DNA from: Malachius bipustulatus
Lineage: Eukaryota; Arthropoda; Insecta; Coleoptera; Melyridae
Direction: 5' to 3'
Assembly: GCA_910589415.1 (NCBI GenBank)
Contig: OU342632.1
Span: forward strand, 45,745,341 to 45,809,340
DNA length: 64,000 nucleotides
Shown piece after piece: positions 39,801 through 50,200 of this stretch; the stretch's first letter is position 1, and each line of letters begins with the position of its first letter. The notes under the pieces were generated by a model. The model had not been told where the DNA came from. It did not search any database and saw only the letters and a program-made list of their open reading frames with translations. The translations under genes were made by a program, and so were the position numbers.

Positions 39801-42800
39801 TTATTTGTGTATTATATCGGAAATTTTCTCCTCCAGGGGTAAGCTGGAGAGTATTATAGTGGAAATTTTTTGACGTTTAAAAGTGACAACTAGGAACTTT
39901 ATAAACGTCAACTGTTGACTGTTGCTGTTATTAATATTAATGTTATTTATCAACCAATGCGTTTTGTTAAAGTTTCTATTATAATTTAATATTAAAGTGA
40001 TGTTTTCGCGTATTACCACGTATGAAATCACGGATTCACTATCGAAAAAATGATCTGAATAAACCTAATTTACCCAATTTAGTAATTCTATTTGAAATAG
40101 GTAGGTACTTACATAATTTTTCGGATTAACACACGGCGAATTCATGGGGGTTCGACCACTTTATCTTTATAATTAATTATATGGCACTTTTTGTTGGTAG
40201 AATCCATCTGCCTGGTAAATCCTTGCGCTTTGGAAAGAATGGCATCTAATCAATACTAATCATAATTACTATTATACCGCAATTGTCGACTTATCATTAT
40301 CAAAAAACACATTCGGCTGGTGAAGTTTAGAAACTAAAATTTGTGTTTGACAGCGCTAATAATGGCGGCGCAGTTATTAAACGTCAGTTTGGCGTTGTCA
40401 CGTGATTATGTTACGCCTCCATGTCATATTTTTATTTCACAATAAAATTGTAATTTTTCTATTCAAAACTAATTTTGTTGTGAAATTTTCTTTCCAAATA
40501 CCACTCGAAATCAAATTATACCAGGAAATTTTGTTCTCGCTTACGAATATTTTAAGAAAATTATCCCTCGCCTTCGGCTCGCGATAATTTTCAAAATATT
40601 CGTGAGCTCGAAAAAATTTCCGGAAATAATTTGACCTCTAGTGGTATTACATGTGAAAATTGCATTTCACTTCGTTTGAAAACGTGCCTTAGAATGGATG
40701 TTTAAATTTAACAAAACCAAAATAAATGGTAAAATTAAACAATTTTGCCCCTTTTCCTTTGCCCGCCACTGGCTGACTTTACCTAAAAAATACTATTTTT
40801 TACACTACCTTCAATAGAACTGAAAAAGTGAAAAGGGAGCTTTGAAAACTGAAAATTTGAAATTTTAGAGGAATAAACATAATTTAAAAATTATTCGAAT
40901 ATCTCCGCCATTTTTCTTATTTGCTTCTTGAAAATTTTCAGAGTTAAGGGTTATTAGTATAGTTATCTACTGGAAAAATTTCAGTTCGATTAGTACAAAA
41001 ATAGAAAAATAGAATAAACGGCTATATAGAAATTTAGACTTTTTTATCCTTTTCCTACCCACGCCACTGGCTTAATAATAAAAAAAATGCAAATTTTATT
41101 GCAATAACTAAAATTTCAATAACTATTCTTCCAATAATGCTAATTTTGTTTAAAAGTTTTTGTTTCTAACTTAGAGGTTCAGAATCTATCAATTTTTCCT
41201 AAAATTTAAAAGGCAGCCATTTTGGAACGGCTCTTCCGATTTTACTCAAACTACTTGCAGTTATATATATTACTACAAAAGAAATTTCAGCCCCCTAAAT
41301 TGAAAACTGCGACCAGAAACCGTGCCTCATGACCGTTTTTTTTTTTGAAAATTTGGAGGGACACCCTGTAAAAGTAACAAAACTTTAGGAAAATATTTTT
41401 TACGAAAATCACACGCCATCTCTAAGTTTCACAAGAGTATAAAATTTCGTTCATTAATCTTGAAAGGTGAAGCTACAGGACCGTTTTTAAAATTTTAGAG
41501 AAATAAACATCATGTAAAAAAAATTCGAATAACTCCGCCATTTTTCTTATTTACTTCTTGAAATTTTTAAGGGCTAGAGGCTATTAATATAGTTGCCTGC
41601 TGTGAAAATTTCAATTTAATTCCCTCAAAAATGTGCTCATAAATTGTTAGAGAAATTTAGGGATTTTTACCATTTTCCTACCCACGCCACTGGCTTGTTA
41701 ATAAAAGTAATGTAAATTTTATAACATTAAATCAAATTTCAATTAATTTTCCTCCAATCATGTTGATTTAGTTTCAAAGTTATTTTTCCATCTTACTCAT
41801 ACAGGGGTTAAAAAAAAAGCAATTTTTCCAAAAATTCAAATAGCCGCCATTTTGAAACGGCTCGGCCGATTTTGCTCAAGTACAATACCAGACCAGTTCT
41901 TATATATATCTTACTCCCACAAAAATTTCAGTCTCCTAGATTGAAAACTGCGACCTGAAATGAGATGACAAAAACGGGATATGGGGAATTTTGAAAGGAC
42001 ACCCTGTAGAAGTAACGCGACTTTAGGAATTTTTTTCAACGAAAATCTAACGTCGTTCCAAGGTTTTACAAGGATCCAAAATTTCATTCACTAATCTTGA
42101 AAGATAAAGCTACAGGAGCGTTTTTAAAATCGAAATTTCGCGATTTTGGAGAAATATATAAATATATAAATATATATATAAATATATATATATATATAAA
42201 TATATATATATATATCGTGGGCAGGTGAATTTTGGAAAACCACTTTTTCGTGATCTGGGGGTCATGATCGGTGGACATTTGATGAGTTTGGGTGATTTTC
42301 GAAAAGTGATGTCGTCCTCAATAGTGTATTTTTTTATTAAAAAATACACTAAAAGATAGGTACGACTGCAACCTGCAACCATAGAATAGCAACATCAAAA
42401 ACAGATTGCATACTGCATTCTCTTATACCTGAAAATTGAATGCAATGTTGCCTTACTTAAAAAAGAAATTATTGCTATGCTATAACTATCTCGGAAACAA
42501 ATGAAGTTTGATTTTTTCATTTTTGAAATACTGCAACACAGTATCATAGCGCGTTGTTCGTTTTTTCCACGAGTTTTTCAACACCCCGTTTAAACTAATT
42601 ACTTCGAACGAAATCTCTTCTTGATTTGATGCTTTGTATGCTGGTCAAAAAGGGAAGTCAATTTATGTCACGTGATAGACTAATCAGGCAGTTTTCGATT
42701 TAATATTTTAGTTCTCTAATGCTAAATTTTTCCAGGGCTGTTATGTATTGTCAAGGATTGCAACATCATTACTCCTCAGTGGAGTCAATTATATCGTCCA

Positions 42801-42811
42801 AAGAAATATAA
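27881..42811 (+). CDS. SLC46-like major facilitator transporter, tandem copy 1 (7 exons, 466 aa)
   Basis: Exons are 27881-27965, 28024-28284, 31440-31614, 33959-34139, 34202-34580, 34669-34912 and 42736-42811. All junctions are phase-compatible. The protein resembles the SLC46 (proton-coupled folate transporter) branch of MFS, a polytopic membrane transporter. MFS motif A reads GPWSDKFGRK at 98-107, after the loop CGYNKSDCAYLGSD (45-58). The RDKFQFSLQEYTLFSS block lies mid-protein. Known SLC46 members carry folates and some have been linked to muropeptide uptake; the substrate here is unknown. Exons 1-6 have the same lengths as in copy 2. The last exon is the weak point: it lies 7.8 kb away, but it follows a good TTTTTCCAG acceptor in the right phase and encodes CQGLQHHYS, resembling QQGLLSQYAYS of copy 2. 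If it is not used, an in-frame TAG at 34914 ends the protein at 442 aa. Confidence 0.83.
28480..29545. repeat. fold-back element of family B, copy 2 (intron 2 of transporter 1)
   Basis: The AAAAGATTAAATTTGAGCAC arm pairs with GTGTGCTCAAATTTAATCTTTT near 29480. The GATAACTTTTGAAATTTC block near 28718 pairs with AAATTTCACAAGTTACCA near 29290. Same family as 20790-21497. The central 250-450 bp is unpaired. Confidence 0.75.
30028..30925. repeat. fold-back element, about 900 bp (intron 2 of transporter 1)
   Basis: AAAAAGTGTCAACTCC near 30054 pairs with GGAGAGTTGACACTTTTTAA near 30888. AACGGATCATTAGAATTTTC near 30138 pairs with its inverse near 30806. An ACCCTGTATA motif follows at about 30964. 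Confidence 0.75.
32170..33655 (-). mobile_element. Jockey-like LINE, broken, antisense in intron 3 of transporter 1
   Basis: The minus strand encodes LINE ORF2 parts in correct order. A pre-RT linker (SKSFWSVTKAVSRNFTRS, about 33490-33545) comes first. The RT N-terminus follows (GPDDVPVIVLRKCATELSS, then RIQPIPKKGKKTLPNNYRQV, 33090-33280). Next comes a palm A remnant (DISRAFDRL, about 33055). A palm C-side block follows (EILTWGDRNQVQFNAEKNQA, about 32710-32775), and the C-terminus is VADQSLFYRNFNRKC through LIPPRTRPGRN (32230-32330). Parts between are missing or frameshifted, so it is inactive. It lies antisense to its host gene. Confidence 0.82.
34913..35799. other. 5' part of intron 6 of transporter 1, unrecognised
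   Basis: No exon matching the terminal exon of copy 2 was found here. Short frames are not supported. Confidence 0.4.
35800..35915 (-). repeat. tRNA-derived SINE or degenerate tRNA-like sequence
   Basis: On the minus strand a B-box GGTTCGAATCC is perfect at 35826-35836. An A-box-like TGGCTCGTCGG lies upstream at 35892-35902. The spacing (about 55 nt between boxes) is longer than in a type I tRNA, and no clean acceptor stem closes the structure. A SINE head or decayed tRNA is therefore more likely than a working tRNA gene. Confidence 0.5.
35916..36950. other. intron 6 of transporter 1, mostly unrecognised
   Basis: AT-rich until about 36680. The segment 36690-36950 is more GC-balanced and could be the former 5' UTR or promoter of the SAM-domain relict that follows. 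Confidence 0.4.
36951..37481 (+). pseudogene. decayed two-exon SAM-domain gene
   Basis: Exon-like block 1 (36951-37007) starts ATG and reads MEELLESWDLPT, then needs a one-base shift to continue as LVEVFK up to a GTAAGT donor at 37008. Block 2 begins after TTATTACAG at 37238 and reads NDITLDNISH. After a second one-base shift it continues SMIKELIPSI...GKRLQFINKLK. Order and spacing match a sterile alpha motif (SAM) domain split by a 230-bp intron, a common N-terminal arrangement in large insect multigene families. Two frame breaks argue that it is dead. No downstream part was found. Function unknown. Confidence 0.55.
37482..40498. other. intron 6 of transporter 1, long unrecognised stretch
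   Basis: AT-rich, with only short frames. The segment 39690-39750 resembles part of the 630-bp tandem unit at 40861. An inserted repeat may account for the ACACACCCTATA near 39142. Confidence 0.35.
40499..40646. repeat. imperfect palindrome, about 148 bp
   Basis: TACCACTCGAAATCAAATTA pairs with the inverse ending CTAGTGGTA. GCTTACGAATATTTTAAGAA pairs with TTTCAAAATATTCGTGAGC. The apex holds CTCGCCTTCGGCTCGCG near 40568. Confidence 0.7.
40861..42155. repeat. tandem direct repeat, unit about 630 bp, two full copies and a start
   Basis: Units begin at 40861 and 41491 with AATTTTAGAG; a third starts near 42123 and is cut by a TA-rich run. Shared words 630 bp apart include CTACCCACGCCACTGGCTT, GAAAACTGCGACC and GGACACCCTGTA. 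Partial units reach back to about 40740. The copies have diverged, so this is not a recent satellite. Confidence 0.7.
42152..42216. repeat. TA-rich microsatellite
   Basis: An uninterrupted run of TATA and TATAAA units of about 65 bp, located in the last intron of transporter 1. Confidence 0.9.
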
Positions 42812-44626
42812 TATAAACTACCTATGATGTACCTACGTACTTCACTAGAATTATATTTTTGGTTACTTATATGTACATATTATGTCAACAAATTGAAACG
42901 TAGCAAAACTAGGCGAGTTCAAAAAAAGTACTCTTTGGACCTTAGAAAGTTGAGTTATACCATCTACTACTGTAATGTGTGTCATTATAATAGTTATTGC
43001 TGACGTTGAAATTACGCGACCATCAGTATCATAATGTAACTATTAGTTACCTATAAATAATTTAATATTTGGGGATTGAACTCCTTCGACCCTCTGACTC
43101 ACAAAATTCGCGGATCAACCAGCCCTTTATCCATCAGGCTGGATAGTGATTTATCATACCAATAAATTAATATGAATTTGATGAAATAAAATCGTGTTTC
43201 TTAATTTATTTATTTATTTATTTATTCATAAAATACCTAATTCCCTAATTCACTATTATACATCTTAAGCAATTTTTTTTAATTAATAACGATTAAAGTA
43301 CCGTTTTTTATATCTGTAAAATCATCTAGTTTTTGCAAATACCAAAAAACAAACATAGTAATTTTTTATCTCACCAAATTGAAGACCAGAATTTTTTATT
43401 TTTTATTTTTTATTATTTTTATTATTTTTCCCGTACTCTACAATGTCCCCTACAGAGTGTCCCCTACAATGTACTGAAGAGTTTATCCGTCATTTTCTTA
43501 ACACTGGCTGTATGTATATTTCTCGTAAATTAATAAAATTTCTAGCAGCGGGTTTTTCTTTACATTACACCTAGAATAAAAGCAACCATCACTTACAAAT
43601 AAATTAAATTTTAAATTATAAACTACAAAATTAAAGAAAAAATAAAAAAAAAGATTAGGTACTTACATACTCGAAAAATTATTATCTAAATGGGAAAGTT
43701 ACTTTCATTCCTTTCACAGAATTTCTAATCTTATAAGATTTTCGAATAAATTAGAGAATTTGTTTTTATTATATTGATAAAGAAATTAAAAAAAACAAAC
43801 CATTGATAGCTAAAATAAGTCCTGAAACATTCCGTTATACCTTCAATATTTTCTTCCTGTTGAAACTTACTGAAACAACGAAATGATAACAATGGCATTT
43901 AATAGTAGTCATTTAATGCAATAAGCCACTAACACGTTTTAAAAGAAATCGTCGACACAATGATGATCATTTAAAGGTTATCTAAGTATGTAAATATCAA
44001 ATAACATTACATTATATACCTACATACAACGCGAGTTTCCTGACTTATCAAAAATATGACCGTTTCATTATTACGCTTTTTGTGGAAAATGGATTTTATT
44101 TGTGATGATTTTTATAGTTCTTAGGTAAGTCTAACAACTAGGTATGTATAGGTATTTGTTTATTTTTGTTTTATAATCGGTTTTTTCTATTGGTACATAG
44201 ATAAGTTATGTAATAATAATAATGTTAAATATTTTATGTTCATTCCAAAAGTGTAGATTAGGTATACAATTTATTATTATTGGTATTGAATTGTGAGGAT
44301 GTTTTTTTTATTAAATAAGCAGATTCTTCCCTTATTAAAGATCATCTCACCTCATTTCCAAAATAAAACCGTAACAGTGTTACTTTTTCTTTTATGCCAT
44401 CATCGCGTAATCCACTTTTTTGAAAAATTTTATTTTATTTTTATTTATTTATTCATTTATTTTTTAATAGAAAGAAATTAACTAGCTGTTTTGAATTTTA
44501 AGGGATTGTTACAATTAAATATCCTGCTGCTAAATAATTTTTTATGTCGCGATTACCAAGTGGTGATTTTTATAATAAGTATTAATATTTTCAATTCGTT
44601 TTATATGTCTTATTTTTGAAATTTTT
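42812..44626. other. intergenic DNA between transporters 1 and 2
   Basis: AATAAA at about 43161 could be the poly-A signal of copy 1. A TTTA microsatellite lies at about 43201-43226, and T/A-rich low-complexity DNA near 43395-43430. No gene was seen. Confidence 0.4.
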
Positions 44627-45592
44627 CAAAAATGATTGTTCTATTAACTTTTAACTGAAGTGATGAGCAGAACATACGCTAAAAAGTTGTTTAACTGATC
44701 TATTTTTAATAAGTTTATTTTTATGATACCTATGTGAAATGTGATGAAATGTAAAATGTGATAATATAAGTACAGGTGGTTCCATTCAAAATAAGAAAGT
44801 TGAAATTGAACTCATACATATGTACAAAGGGCCCCGCATGGATCAAAAGGAAATCAGGCCTCGGTTAAAATTGCTGAAATTGAAATTGTTATTCAACTGT
44901 GTATAGTGATCAAGAGTCTCCATGGACATGGAATAAATATGTACCTAAGGTACAGGGTGATGAAATATTTGCGAGTTTCTGTTTTATTTTTTCTGTTAAT
45001 CGTTCGTAACTGCGTTATTATTATAACTTATGTCGGTTAAGTGAGGAAAAGCGAAGAAGCTTCGTTGCACATTACAGCGGTGAAAACAATAATTACAAGT
45101 CGACTTCGTGAGATATTCCAAAGAACGGTAATTTATAAAATATGAAAAATTGTAAATGGGAAAATATTATTACATTTTCATATTGTCTGGAAAAATGGAA
45201 TTAAAATGATCTAAAAGGTTTTTGCTTAAAGTAAATAGCTTCCGTTATTTATGATCCGTGCTTTTCAGTTTCTATATATTCCAATTATTTATCCATTCAT
45301 GAATGCCCTAAAGTTCGTACTGCGTAACATTTATCGTAGTGTAAATAGTCTTATTGATGCGCGTATATAGCATCTTCTGATTGAATTAATAAGCTTTACT
45401 TATACTTATACTTAAAAAAGACGTCCCTTAAGCAAGAACAGCAATGTCTGCAGAATCAAAAATTTCTACAAGACTTATTAAAGGCTATTAAATGTAATAA
45501 TGTATAATTTTGGGTTCCTTGAAAATTCAAAAATGATTGTTCTATTAACTTTTAACTGAAGTGAGCAGAACATGCGCTAAAAAGTTGTTTAA
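44627..45592. repeat. 65-bp direct repeats flanking about 830 bp
   Basis: Copies at 44627-44694 and 45528-45592 share CAAAAATGATTGTTCTATTA, TTTTAACTGAAGTGA and GCTAAAAAGTTGTTTAA. They differ by a 3-bp indel and a few substitutions. The interval between them has no ORF of note. Confidence 0.6.
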
Positions 45593-46589
45593 ACAATAAA
45601 CATCGTATCTAATTCCACTTACACAATAATTAAAAGCTCATTAAAGGCCAATTAAGTCCCTACTCTAATTCTAAACAAATGGGTTTCCTATTTCAAGTGA
45701 TCACTCTGTGATCAAATAACAATAAGAGACAAAAATACGTCTAAATTTTTGCAGAAAATCCGGTAACGCTACCGCCGCCGGTAAAAATAAACATTGCAAA
45801 TGACCGCAGAGTTTTAGAAGCAAAAAATTTACAAATGCCTCAAAAAAAAAGAAAAATTCTTGCTGATTTCTTGAAAAACAGAGATGTTTTTTCTCTTGGC
45901 ATGTCTCTCCAAAATTCTCCAGTAAAAAATTTATAAAGTTTAAAATTACACTTTTGTAGGCTAAATATGTCAATCACGTTGGTGATTCAACAAGAAATGT
46001 TTCGGACAAAAGATTCATGTTTTTACGTGCAATCGATTGCCCCCACGAAGGGTTTCCATATTAAAAAACAAAGTTGACCTTCAATGACCTTGAACCGCTC
46101 ATCCAAGATCAAAGTTTTTCGGGCATCGGATCTCCCCCTTCAAACTGTACAACTTTTTGTCCGAGACTTTTTTTTCATTCAAGGTGATCAATTAAAATGG
46201 GACACCCTATACATATATTGGTCATTTTGAAAAAAAATCTAAATTGTTTAGTTTACGCGATTTAAATGATTTAATTAGCCTGTAGTTATTTTAATACCTA
46301 CATGATCGAAACAATAATTATTATTGTCATTGTTTGATTGAATCACTTTCCAGCCATGTTGTGACAATTTGATTCTGCCGATTTTTCTCTTCCCATACTT
46401 GATGGCAACTTGAAAAAAAATTCCTTAATCAGTTCTCCTGAGTTTCTGGATGACAATGGTGAAAACGGCACTTTGATATCGACTTCCTATCTTGAGATGT
46501 AGCCCTGCGAAAAAATATTTGTGGCGTCATGTCTATTATTGTCTAAAGCCATTGTCTATTACATACACAATTCACGTGTCCTGTGCTTA
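45593..46589. repeat. intergenic DNA with a decayed fold-back (45960-46215)
   Basis: GGTGATTCAACAAGAAATGT and CGGACAAAA near 45980 pair imperfectly with TTTTTGTCCGAGACTTTTTT and CATTCAAGGTGATCA near 46155. The right end is GGGACACCCTATA. Nothing else was recognised. Confidence 0.45.
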
Positions 46590-46808
46590 CAGCGGGTATT
46601 ATAAAGGCTCATTAAGTTAACGGGCAGATTTCTGTGGCCATTTCTGAAGAAGGTATGGAGTCTAAGTGGGGATTTTTTAAATTTATCTATTTTTGACATG
46701 AAAGTAATTAAAAAAATGTCAATAAAAGTCATTTGAAGTCGATATTAGCTTCAAAAACGAGCACAGAAATCTGCCCGTTAGCCTAATGAGCCTTTATAAT
46801 ATTGGCTG
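46590..46808. repeat. MITE-like element, about 219 bp, with about 50-bp inverted ends
   Basis: The left end CAGCGGGTATTATAAAGGCT continues TCATTAAGTTAACGGGCAGA. The right end has the inverse TCTGCCCGTTAGCCTAATGA, then GCCTTTATAATATTGGCTG. No ORF. Confidence 0.75.
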
Positions 46809-47245
46809 TTATAGTATTATAATTTTTAAGTTTCGCACCGCACAGTGCGCAGTCTCTAAACGTTCAACAGGCAGTTGTGACGTCAGAACTCTGACTTCCA
46901 TTGCCCTCAACTTCCTTATTTTACATCGCAGCAAACTCAGATAAAAGTCTCTCTGCATTACAATAGTGTATAGGTATTTCAATTTGATTTAATAAAAAAA
47001 AACGAAAAAATATGTTACCAATACCTTTAGGGCACGTTAAAAAAGTACCTCAACTTGGACTTCTTCCTCATTTTGAATCTGGTAAAGTGTTCCATTTCAT
47101 AAAATTTTTTTCAGGATTTTATTCCCTTCTTAAGGAGGTTTGATGTAATAGATAATAATAATATGTCTTTATCAATTTAACTGGTGTAGTTATTTGATAT
47201 AATAATTGTTTTAAGTTTTGACTGTTTTAAATTATATGAAACAAT

Positions 47246-50200
47246 ATGGCGAAGTTTTTATCTATAAATGGTTTTAAAATACACATAGAAATTCCTGCTT
47301 TCTTAATTTTTTTCAGTATGTTCCTTTCTGGTAAGTTGTTAAGATTTTTAAAATTTTTTACCAATAACCATAAACATTTAATTATTTTAAGGTACAGTGT
47401 TCCAGAATTTAGTAATATATCGAACTTGCTACATGATATGCGGTTACAATAAATCGGATTGCGCATTTCTGGGAAGTGACAATAAACAATCGAACACTCA
47501 ACAATTAGAAGAGTTGGTCCAACCGCATTCTACCTTCTTGATTATGGCACCCACTTTTATACAGAGTGTTTTGAGCGGAATTTTGTGTTTGTTTTCTGGA
47601 TCGTGGTCAGATAAGTTTGGAAGGACACCTGTAATGATATCTTCAATTGCCGGTAAAATCTGCATTAATGACACAAAAATATCTTAATACTTTATTTCAG
47701 GTATAACCTTGGGACAAGCATGTATGACATTTTTGACATACCTTGACAATATCTCCCCTTATTATTTATTGTTGCCTGCATTATTGACGGCTCTTACAGG
47801 AGGAAGTTATTGTTTCGTAACCGCTACTATTTCTTATATAAATGACGTTACTTCTGAAGCAGACAGAGGTTTCAGGTAGGTACTTACCTAACCCTAATAA
47901 GCTTATTTAGACCAAGCAAATAGGTCTTTTCTTGACAAATTTTTGGGTGATGAAAAATTTGAAAAATTCTGAGATTTCTCCACGCGTCGCCAAATAAAAA
48001 AATCAAAGAAAGTAAAAATTTTTCTATAGCATAGAATAGTACATAAAAAGTTAAAATAGGGACATGTAAGCCGTTTTTCTCTATCTTCAGCCGTTTTCGT
48101 TGTACAGGGCTTTGAACTTGAAAAATGACGATTTTCACTTGTTTATAACTCAAAAACTTCTGAATTTAAACACCAACTGTAAAAGTCAATCTTATTTTCT
48201 CTTCTCAGATAATCTAAAAATGCAATAACATTGGAGCATTCCATTTAAAAAAACATAACTTTGATATGCCACTGTCATATGGGACACTCTCTATACTCCA
48301 AAATAATTTTAAATTATGGCCATTGTGATCCTGTACTTGAATTTGCAAAAAATTTTTGGAAAAAGTCCATCGTTTGGCCTACAGAGACCGATTCGAATAA
48401 GCTGGGACAGCCTGTATACTAAGTTTCACCCATGAGAAGTTATAGGTAGGCCTTGAAATAGGGCGGTTTCAAATTTCAAAAAAATTCAATACTTCAGTTG
48501 TATTTGTATGTGCTTAGAAAATCCAAATTTGGTACCCGTATATGTATCCCAAGAGCATTCATTAACAGTAATAATTAGTGTTAAATTGTATCATTTTTAA
48601 GGGTTGATTTACCCGTAAAGTACCACATAATTTTTTAACCCTTTGGCCCATTTAAGAAATTTTTACCCTGTTTTACAGTGAATTTAATAAATTCTAAAAA
48701 TTTTATTTTTCTTATTATTTTTAAAAAATGTTTGTAATTTTCAACTTTCTCCCTGATCGTCAACTTTAACATTTAATTTAAAAACCAATTTTTGAATTTT
48801 CGATGATTTTCAAATACCTACTAACAGAATTACAATACATACTTTTGTTTAGTTTTTCGGATTTTCGTTGAAAACGACAAAGTTTTTTGAAAAATAATAA
48901 GAGAAATCCTAGTTTTAGAATTAAATTTTCCATAAAATGAAGCAATAATTTCTTGAATCGGCAAACAGGCTAAAAAATTATGTATTATTTTAAGGGTGCA
49001 TCATCCCTTATTAACCCTTTTAATAAATGTTGCAATTTAACTCTATTACTGTCAATGAATGCTGTTGGCACACATAGGCACACACCGTGTACCAAATTTG
49101 GTTTTTCTAAGTACAAATATAACTGAAATATTGATTTTTTTCGAAATTTGAAACCGCTCTATTTCAAGGCCTAATAACTTCTCAGGTATGAAGCTTATTA
49201 TTGACGTTTTCGCTGATACTTTCGCTCAATTTTTACCTATATTTTTCAGCGTTTTGAATAGTGGAAAACGAAGATTGACGTTTCATATATAGCTGAACAC
49301 TTCTACTTTCCAAATCCGTTTGATAAATCCGAATTGGACGGCCATCAGAGTATCCAGTCTCGCTGTAAAATATGCGTATGAAGAACTTCAGATTGCATTA
49401 TTAAGCGAAAAATAATTATCCGAGCGCGTCTGGGTTTTGAAAACAGGAAGTATCTCACAATATCAACTATCTATACAGGGTGCACCGTGTATCCTTCTCT
49501 ATATTGCTATCTCCTGAACGCTAAGAGATACAGGGTCGGATAAATTAAAGAAAAGATGCGCAGCTTTGTGTGGTCATCTCAAATTCGTCAAAACATGCCG
49601 TCACCGTTCCTAAAATATCCTGAAAAAACTGAAAAATGAGATTTCTTATTTTCGTCATATTTTTTTTATTATTGGAAATTAATAAATAATTTTTTGTAGG
49701 CTTACATAAGCCGTTAAGAGCTATCCATCTGACATTTCAAAAATTTTCAAGGCCTACTAGATCCAAGAGTTTTCACAGTCAACTTTCGTTTTTCTTATGG
49801 CCGCCATATTATTTTTTTATGTCGTTCGATATAAAAAAAATAATGGAAACCAAAAATTAATAAACTTCAAAAAAAAAAAACTTCTTTTTTCAAAGAAAAG
49901 CCTAATAAAAAATCGTCGAAAAACGTCAACATTGTTCAAATACGGCGAAATAGTGCTTGTCTTATGGTTTTCTAATTTATCTATGAAGTTCGGTCTAAAA
50001 ATGTGTCTTTTTTGTAAAGAAAAAAGAAGAATAATTTTTTTTTATTTATTTTTTTAAATTGAACAATTTTTAGTTTTTATGATTTTTTTATACCGAACAA
50101 CATAATAAAACAATATGGTGGCCGTAAGAAAAACGAAAGTTGACTATGAAAGTTCTGGGATCTAGTCGGCTTTGAAAATTTTTGAAATGTCAGATGGGTA

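Noticed and set aside
47012..47081. Short ATG frame (MLPIPLGHVKKVPQLG) ending at a GGTAAAG donor-like site upstream of transporter copy 2
   Set aside because: It resembles a first exon in form only; it has no similarity to transporter exon 1 and no downstream partner exon.
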